DNA of 64,000 bases, taken from the NCBI GenBank assembly GCA_014607495.2, contig CP053156.1, positions 13,640,001-13,704,000 of the forward strand. Reading direction: 5' to 3'. The notes under the pieces were generated by a model that worked only from the letters and a program-made list of their open reading frames with translations, was not told the origin of the DNA and did not search any database. Source of the stretch: Carposina sasakii (taxonomy: Eukaryota; Arthropoda; Insecta; Lepidoptera; Carposinidae). Every line of letters starts with the position of its first letter. Position 1 is the stretch's first letter. Below are positions 58,352 through 64,000 of this stretch, one piece after another. The translations under genes were made by a program, and so were the position numbers.

Positions 58352-61300
58352 TTTCAATATATTGTCATTTAATAACGTTTGCAATATAACATTATGTACT
58401 AATAACAATTATTCCTTCACTTGGTTAATTGACACCGGCGCCACTATTTCAGCTATAAAATATAAACATGTCATGGAACAGAATATTCCAGTCCATAAAC
58501 AGAACATTGTCGTAAATGGTCTTGGAGGTAAGATTCAGGCCATCGGATATGCTTATCTAGACTTATTTATTGGAAGTCACGTTGTTACCCATCAGGTATA
58601 TGTTTTCAATTCCTTACCTTGTAAGGCGAATGGCATAATTGGGAAAGACTTTTTAAACAAATACAAATCAGTACTAAATTTTGAAACTAATACTTTAACC
58701 CTTACAACTAATGAAAACAAAATTACTATACCATTAATCACAGAAAATAGCGTAGTTATAATACCAGCTAGATCAGAATCAATTCATTTTGTAAATACGT
58801 CAGAACGAGAAGAATGTGTGGTTTGCGCATCAGAATTACAAGATGGAGTTTTTATAGCCAGTTCCTTAGCAATGCCCATAAACGGTAAAATACCCATTCG
58901 TATACTAAATACAACAGAAAAAACTTTAGAATTACATAATTTAAATGCAATAATTCACAAAGCCTATGATTATGAAATATGTACATTTGTAGAATCTAAT
59001 TTAAATGCGAAACGTGTAAAACAGTTATTTTCAATGTTGTCATTGGATCATCTTAATAAGGAAGAGCAAATTACTATTGAACAAATATGCGCAAAGTATT
59101 CAGATATATTCTATCTGCCGGGTGACAAACTTACAACTACAAAATTATACAAACATACAATAACGTTAAAGCCGAATGTCACCCCAGTGTATACCAAGTC
59201 GTACAGGCTCCCGCACTCTCAGAAGGCAGAAACAAAAAAGCAAATTGATAATATGTTACAACAAGGAATAATTGAAAAATGTAATAGCGAATGGTCCAGT
59301 CCTATCCTACTAGTACCAAAGAAAGTAGATTGTAATGGTGAGAAAAAGTGGAGGTTAGTTGTAGACTACCGTAAATTAAATGAATGTATCCTAGATGATA
59401 AATTTCCTCTTCCAAATATCACAGAGATTCTTGACTCCCTATCAGGTTGCATATATTTTACTCATTTGGATTTGAACCAAGGGTTTTATAACGTTGAGCT
59501 AGATTCAGCTACAAGAAAATACACCGCATTCTGCTCTGGTCAATTTCAAATGACCAGAATGCCAATGGGTCTTAAAACTAGTCCAAGTTCCTTTTCACGA
59601 ATGATGACTATGGCAATGGCAGGTTTGAATAACGAAAAATGTTTGATATATTTAGATGACTTAATTGTTATGGGAAGAAATTTAATAGACCATAACAAAA
59701 ACCTTATAGACATTTTTGAACGACTACGTAAAGTAAACTTGAAATTAAATCCAACAAAATGTAATTTTTTAAAGAAAGAAATGCTTTACTTAGGTCATGT
59801 TGTTTCCTCTAAAGGAGTATTACCAGATCCAGTGAAGATAAAAGTAATGAAGGATTATCCAAAACCTAAAAATACAGACGAAGTAAAACGCTTTGTAGCT
59901 TTCGCGAATTACTATCGCAAATTCATCCCTAATTTCGCCGAAAAAGCACATTACTTAAACTATTTATGCCGAAAAAATGTGCGTTTTGATTGGGACAATA
60001 ACTGTCAAAAGGCATTTGAAACTCTAAAAAATTGCATGATCTCACCTCCTTTTCTTCAATATCCAAACTTATCTGAACAACATCAATTTATTCTACATAC
60101 TGATGCATCGGGATACGCAATTGGTTCTGTTCTTTCAAATGAAGATGGCCGACCCGTTGCCTATGCATCAAGGAGCCTAAACAACGCAGAAAAGAACTAC
60201 TCTACAGTAGAAAAAGAACTTCTAGCAATAGTTTGGGCGGTTAAGTATTTTAGACCGTACCTATATGGCCGTACATTTAAAATAGTCACTGATCATAAAC
60301 CTTTAATTTACTTATTTAATTTAAAAGATCCATCAAGCAGACTACTTAAATTTAGACTAGTGCTTGAGGAATATAATTACATAATTGAATATATAAAAGG
60401 TAGAGAGAATGCAGCTGCAGATGCATTATCACGAATAGAGATAACTTCCAAAGATTTAAAAGATATGACTAAGTGTATTAATGTAATGACGCGCGCGCAA
60501 AGAAAGATATTAGATTCAGCATCTTCGGATCTTTTGATTCCTACAAGCGACAGGTCTAATGAGCCAAATATCGTGGAAATTCATAACAAGCCGAAAGACG
60601 CTATTGAGTTAAGGTCGTTATGCAAAACAGATTTAGAGAAAATAAAGAGAGAATATCATATAGATTACGAAAATGCGCTATTTTTGTATGTAAATGCAAA
60701 AAAAATAATCTACATAAAACCAGCTTCTCCATCGCAAACATCTCGAGAAGAGTTTGTGAGAGAGCTGTGTAATCTTTGTAAAATAATAAATGTAAATGAA
60801 GTATATTTTATAAAAAACAATACTAATCATATATTTGTCGAGAAGCTAATAAGCATAATAAAAAATAATAAACAATGGAAAGGGCCCAGATTATGTATAT
60901 TAAATGATTTGACTAGAGTTGAAGAAAAAGACGACAGAAAAGTTATTTTAAACGACTTTCATCTTTTGCCCAGCAGTGGCCACGCAGGGGCAAGACGAAT
61001 GTTAAATAACATTAAAAAATATTACTTCTGGCCGAGCATAGAATCAGATGTGAAAAATTACGTTAAAAAATGTCCAAAATGCCAGAAACAAAAATACACA
61101 ACCCAAGTAAAGGAACCCATGGTAATCACTACGACAGCACATAGTGCTTTCGAAAAAATATTTTTAGATCTTGTAGGGCCACTAGACAGAGACGATAATA
61201 ATCACACATATATACTAACGTTACAGTGCGAACTATCTAAATATGTTTGTGCGTATCCACTTATTACAAAGACAGCAACAGAAGTAGCTAGGTCATTTGT

Positions 61301-61958
61301 AAACAACTTTATTTTACAACACGGAATACCCCTCGAGATAGCAACCGATAGAGGTACCGAGTTCATGGCCGACACAATGAAACAGGTATGTAATCTATTA
61401 GGTATCAATAAGATTAACTCCACGTCGTACCATCACCAAAGCATAGGAGCTCTAGAGAACACCCACAAAAGTTTATCTGCTTATTTACGCATACAAGTAG
61501 AAGATAAGCCAGAGACATGGAGCTACTGGCTTCCCTTTTGGTGCTTTGCATACAACACGTCGGTTCACACATCAACCAAGTTTACCCCATTTGAACTTGT
61601 ATACGGTAAGAAATGTAATTTACCCAGCAACTTGACAAAATCCATCGCGCCACTGTATACCTACGACAGCTATCCGCAGGAACTCAGGTATCGTTTACAG
61701 GTGTCCCAAACACAAGCACGTAAGAACCTAATAAACGACAAGAATAAACGTAAGAGTAGATACGATAGCTATTTGAATCCCATTCAATATAAACCTGACG
61801 ATCAACTTTTGATTAAAAATGAAACCGGCAACAAGCTTACAAGTTTATACTCGGGACCGTATAAGGTCATTAGAGACCTGTCTCCAAATGTAGAAATAGT
61901 TATTAATGGTAAAACAGATGTAATACATAAAAACAGAACAAAAAGATTTCATATTTGA
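58344..61958 (+). CDS. pol: Pol polyprotein: protease, RT, RNase H, integrase
   Basis: 1204 codons, uninterrupted, entered by frameshifting from gag (GTG at 58344 is only the first codon after the shift). Numbered from there: retroviral-type protease with DTG at 30-32; reverse transcriptase about 290-470 with YLDD at 436-439; RNase H with first Asp at 587 (HTDASGYAIG); a tether of about 150 residues without a known domain; integrase zinc finger H873, H880, C910, C913; catalytic D942, D1002, E1038 with the usual D59D35E spacing; and a C-terminal GPY/F-type module (SGPYKVIRDL) near 1173. No chromodomain and no env. All catalytic residues are present, so the enzyme set looks functional. Confidence 0.95.
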   Translation: MTNFNILSFNNVCNITLCTNNNYSFTWLIDTGATISAIKYKHVMEQNIPVHKQNIVVNGLGGKIQAIGYAYLDLFIGSHVVTHQVYVFNSLPCKANGIIGKDFLNKYKSVLNFETNTLTLTTNENKITIPLITENSVVIIPARSESIHFVNTSEREECVVCASELQDGVFIASSLAMPINGKIPIRILNTTEKTLELHNLNAIIHKAYDYEICTFVESNLNAKRVKQLFSMLSLDHLNKEEQITIEQICAKYSDIFYLPGDKLTTTKLYKHTITLKPNVTPVYTKSYRLPHSQKAETKKQIDNMLQQGIIEKCNSEWSSPILLVPKKVDCNGEKKWRLVVDYRKLNECILDDKFPLPNITEILDSLSGCIYFTHLDLNQGFYNVELDSATRKYTAFCSGQFQMTRMPMGLKTSPSSFSRMMTMAMAGLNNEKCLIYLDDLIVMGRNLIDHNKNLIDIFERLRKVNLKLNPTKCNFLKKEMLYLGHVVSSKGVLPDPVKIKVMKDYPKPKNTDEVKRFVAFANYYRKFIPNFAEKAHYLNYLCRKNVRFDWDNNCQKAFETLKNCMISPPFLQYPNLSEQHQFILHTDASGYAIGSVLSNEDGRPVAYASRSLNNAEKNYSTVEKELLAIVWAVKYFRPYLYGRTFKIVTDHKPLIYLFNLKDPSSRLLKFRLVLEEYNYIIEYIKGRENAAADALSRIEITSKDLKDMTKCINVMTRAQRKILDSASSDLLIPTSDRSNEPNIVEIHNKPKDAIELRSLCKTDLEKIKREYHIDYENALFLYVNAKKIIYIKPASPSQTSREEFVRELCNLCKIINVNEVYFIKNNTNHIFVEKLISIIKNNKQWKGPRLCILNDLTRVEEKDDRKVILNDFHLLPSSGHAGARRMLNNIKKYYFWPSIESDVKNYVKKCPKCQKQKYTTQVKEPMVITTTAHSAFEKIFLDLVGPLDRDDNNHTYILTLQCELSKYVCAYPLITKTATEVARSFVNNFILQHGIPLEIATDRGTEFMADTMKQVCNLLGINKINSTSYHHQSIGALENTHKSLSAYLRIQVEDKPETWSYWLPFWCFAYNTSVHTSTKFTPFELVYGKKCNLPSNLTKSIAPLYTYDSYPQELRYRLQVSQTQARKNLINDKNKRKSRYDSYLNPIQYKPDDQLLIKNETGNKLTSLYSGPYKVIRDLSPNVEIVINGKTDVIHKNRTKRFHI

Positions 61959-62256
61959 TTTTATATATGAATAAATTACTAAGTATATAAATGTATAATT
62001 ATAGCTTTAGTGAGTAAGTATCTAAAGACGAGCCGTCTAGCGAGCGAGTCGTATCGAATTTCCAATTCACAATAACGGCACAACTGAGCGCATTACTAAT
62101 TGTTTATGTTTATTGATTAGATATAATTTGTAAAATTATTTTTTCTTTTTTTTCAATTTTAATTTTTGTTACATAATTAATAAAAAAAAATATACCTATA
62201 CCAATTATATTAAAAAACAAAAAAAAAAATTATGTCATCAATTTTTTTTTTAATAA
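61959..62256 (+). other. 3' untranslated part of the retrotransposon
   Basis: About 300 bp between pol and the polypurine tract, very AT-rich, with A- and T-runs. No env or other ORF. Confidence 0.7.
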
Positions 62257-62266
62257 CCCAGGGAGG
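62257..62266 (+). other. Polypurine tract
   Basis: CCCAGGGAGG immediately before the 3' LTR; the purine part AGGGAGG would prime plus-strand synthesis. It is short. Confidence 0.65.
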
Positions 62267-62406
62267 TGTGGTGTGTATCTTATATTACATATAATACATA
62301 CTTATATTGTTAGATATATATTCCAATGTAACCAATATAATCATTTTCTTATTAGAATAAAGTCAGTCTATAATCTGCAGTCGGTAGTATCATTTCTATC
62401 CTCATA
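62267..62406 (+). repeat. 3' LTR, 140 bp
   Basis: Identical by eye to the 5' LTR; followed by the ATGA duplication. Confidence 0.88.
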
Positions 62407-62410
62407 ATGA

Positions 62411-63144
62411 TAAAGTTTAAAATCTCAAATTTAAGATGAGAATATGAATTTCTTAACGTTGCTTAAATCAAACTCACTGGACTAAAATGGATATCAAAGC
62501 GTCGTTAAGAGACGGGAATCAATAATTCCACTGGGAAAGTCAAAGTGCTCATTAAAAACCTTGTAACGAATATTAGAGTTGATATTTCGAGTCCGTTTCA
62601 TAGAGTACTCCCGTGCATGGTTTCGGAGTAGCTAGCGAAATCATTTAAAGGAAATATTCGGTGCGCACTTTAGATCTAGCAAAATGCAATCTGACTAATG
62701 AAAACGTTCCTTGAAACAAAACAAACAGAAAAATTTACATTCGTCAAACCAAAATGAATTGATATTTAATTGTGAAATAGGTAGTGGCGCCCTCAACAGG
62801 TTTATAATCAAAGTTGTTAGATTATAGTAGCTTTCGGAATGCAGCCGCAAGATTTATAGTGTCTATGGTCGGGAATTCTTCCCATGCCGCGTCGTGACAC
62901 AAGTGATAGTACATTCAGCGGCGCGGGAGCACCTAATGTTGTTGGTCAAACACATGACTGTGTTGGTTTAAAAATAGAATGCTCGTCTTGTTTGCGTTTT
63001 GTTAGAAAGCGTTGTTTTATCTACGTGTGTTTTTAGAGATATACGTGGAATGTAATAGGTACTTGATAGTGTAACCTAATTTGACTTTAAATTAGGTGCA
63101 TTACACTGTTCAGAGGTTGGTTTGAGGGAAATATTTATCATCAA
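62411..63144. other. No gene recognised
   Basis: Flank of the retrotransposon, without recognisable coding or repeat content. Confidence 0.35.
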
Positions 63145-63340
63145 TCATCACACGGCTGCATTCGGGGTAGCTAGAACTACTGGATCATAAAGGGATCCTA
63201 CCGACAGACGTAAATGATAAAAAATATGTCTTTAGTTTATCGCCTGAGAGAATACCCGAGTTCCTCCGAGTCTACTCTTACGACATGCACGGAAGGAGAT
63301 GCAGGATGAATTCTAGTAAAGCCCCGCATCAGCATAGGCT
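63145..63340 (-). mobile_element. SINE-like repeat (reverse)
   Basis: CACGGCTGCATTCGGGGTAG to GCACGGAAGGAGATGCAGGA and AGTAAAGCCCCGCATCAGCA; same family as 46040-46250. Confidence 0.55.
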
Positions 63341-63489
63341 GGTATTATAATATAAAACTTCTTTCAAAAAGGACATTGACTGTAATAGTTGGCATCGTTT
63401 AGGCAACAATGTCTAAATGTTGTAGTATCAAAAGAAAGTAGAAATAAAATTAAAAAAAATTCATTGGAAATGGAAACTATTGTTTTGTC

Positions 63490-63823
63490 ATAATAAATCT
63501 AAATAAATTTATAAAAACACTTCTCCATTAATATAATCCGTTAGGATATGGTTGATCGTTTCATCTTTAAACATTGTGCTGAGGGATTCAGCTTTGTTTG
63601 CCGAGATTTGGCTAGTGTATAGCTATCGGGATGAAAAATAACGTTGCCAATATGTAATTTAGAAAAGAGATGGTAAAATTCGTCATCCGAGTAATTGACC
63701 CGGTGGCTCAGTGGTTAGAGCACTGACACGCGGAATGCAGAGGTCGTGGGTTCGATTCCCACCCGGGTGAGGAATTTTTTCCATTTCTTTATTAATAATT
63801 TTATAATAATAAATCTAAATAAA
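63490..63823 (+). mobile_element. tRNA-derived SINE, family S, full copy with target duplication
   Basis: The element 63508-63805 (298 bp) is bounded by the perfect 18-bp direct repeat ATAATAAATCTAAATAAA (63490-63507, 63806-63823). The tRNA-like part (about 63698-63769) has A box TGGCTCAGTGG, B box GGTTCGATTCC, paired ends ACCCGG/CCGGGT and arms GCTC/GAGC and GTGGG/CCCAC. It lies about 190 bp into the element and about 35 bp from its 3' end. Other copies are 8070, 16893, 18000, 27243 and 34070. Confidence 0.82.
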
Positions 63824-64000
63824 CAAATAATTATGTTCTGCAGTGCTAAATTATTCAAATATAGTATGCAAATTTTATACAGATGGCGATGAAAAGTAGG
63901 TCATTGATTTAAACACGCTATTTATAGGTACTTAGTCCGATATGATAAAAAATACAAGGCGCATACATGCTATTGATGATAAACAGACAGTAAAATGTAT

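Larger units (their letters stand above)
56210..62410 (+). mobile_element. Complete mdg1-like Ty3/gypsy LTR retrotransposon
   Basis: Full element 56214-62406 within a 4-bp target duplication ATGA (56210-56213, 62407-62410). In order: 5' LTR, primer binding site, small membrane-protein ORF, gag, pol (protease, RT, RNase H, integrase), polypurine tract, 3' LTR. No env. The two LTRs appear identical and all ORFs are open, so insertion was recent and the copy may be active. The tRNA-Arg-type primer site, 4-bp duplication and pol order fit the mdg1/412 group of insects; the clade call is inference. Confidence 0.9.

Noticed and set aside
61959..62256. env gene after pol
   Set aside because: Only about 300 bp of AT-rich DNA without an ORF separates pol from the 3' LTR.
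63698..63770. tRNA gene
   Set aside because: It lies inside an 18-bp target duplication with five relatives in the window, and the anticodon stem pairs poorly.
46446..64000. First exon of amphiphysin
   Set aside because: I looked on the minus strand for the N-terminal amphipathic helix ending AKEK before a donor and saw no candidate; it is probably outside the window.
1..64000. CRISPR array, prophage, operon or other prokaryotic system
   Set aside because: Spliced genes with insect proteins and eukaryotic transposons; no regularly spaced repeats of CRISPR type.

Overview
The window is nuclear DNA of an insect, almost certainly a moth or butterfly (Lepidoptera). It is AT-rich, its genes are split by long introns, and intergenic and intronic DNA is packed with short SINEs, MITEs, LINE tails and Helitron-like pieces of the kinds usual in lepidopteran genomes. 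No operons, bacterial-type signals, rRNA or CRISPR are present. Species was not determined.

Layout. (1) 1-509, minus: decayed N-terminal half of a pogo/Tigger-type transposase with a cluster of short subterminal repeats up to about 837. (2) 855-1982: nested small elements and a 71-bp direct repeat. (3) 3798-6104, minus: intact single-exon gene for MAN1 (LEMD3), an inner nuclear membrane LEM protein. (4) 8495-20223, minus: ten exons of a fatty-acid amide hydrolase 2-like amidase (FAAH2-like). It has an extra decayed copy of its catalytic exon and two exons whose reading frame is broken by one surplus base. (5) 20.4-35.9 kb: no gene recognised; LINE remnants, a degenerate minisatellite, MITEs, SINEs. 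(6) 35897-46445, minus: amphiphysin (Amph), N-BAR to SH3, lacking only its first coding exon, which probably lies beyond the right edge. (7) 53.1-53.9 kb, minus: two exon-like pieces of an unidentified gene, one with the start of a THAP zinc finger. (8) 56214-62406, plus: a complete, apparently young mdg1-like Ty3/gypsy LTR retrotransposon with identical 140-bp LTRs, a 4-bp target duplication, tRNA-Arg-type primer site, gag, pol and an extra small ORF upstream of gag. (9) 62.4-64.0 kb: SINEs only.

The cellular genes are not functionally linked: MAN1 acts at the nuclear envelope in chromatin tethering and Smad control, the amidase would hydrolyse fatty-acid amides at a membrane, and amphiphysin bends membranes (T-tubules, endocytosis). 

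Most worth following: the retrotransposon, whose small ORF predicts a myristoylated single-pass membrane protein, whose Gag has an RG-rich tail instead of zinc knuckles, and whose gag-pol overlap holds a UUU-CGU +1 frameshift candidate; a tRNA-derived SINE whose tRNA-like part is near the 3' end; four tandem copies of the splice acceptor of the amphiphysin SH3 exon; and surplus single bases in three conserved exons of two genes, which suggest either gene decay or consensus errors in the assembly.
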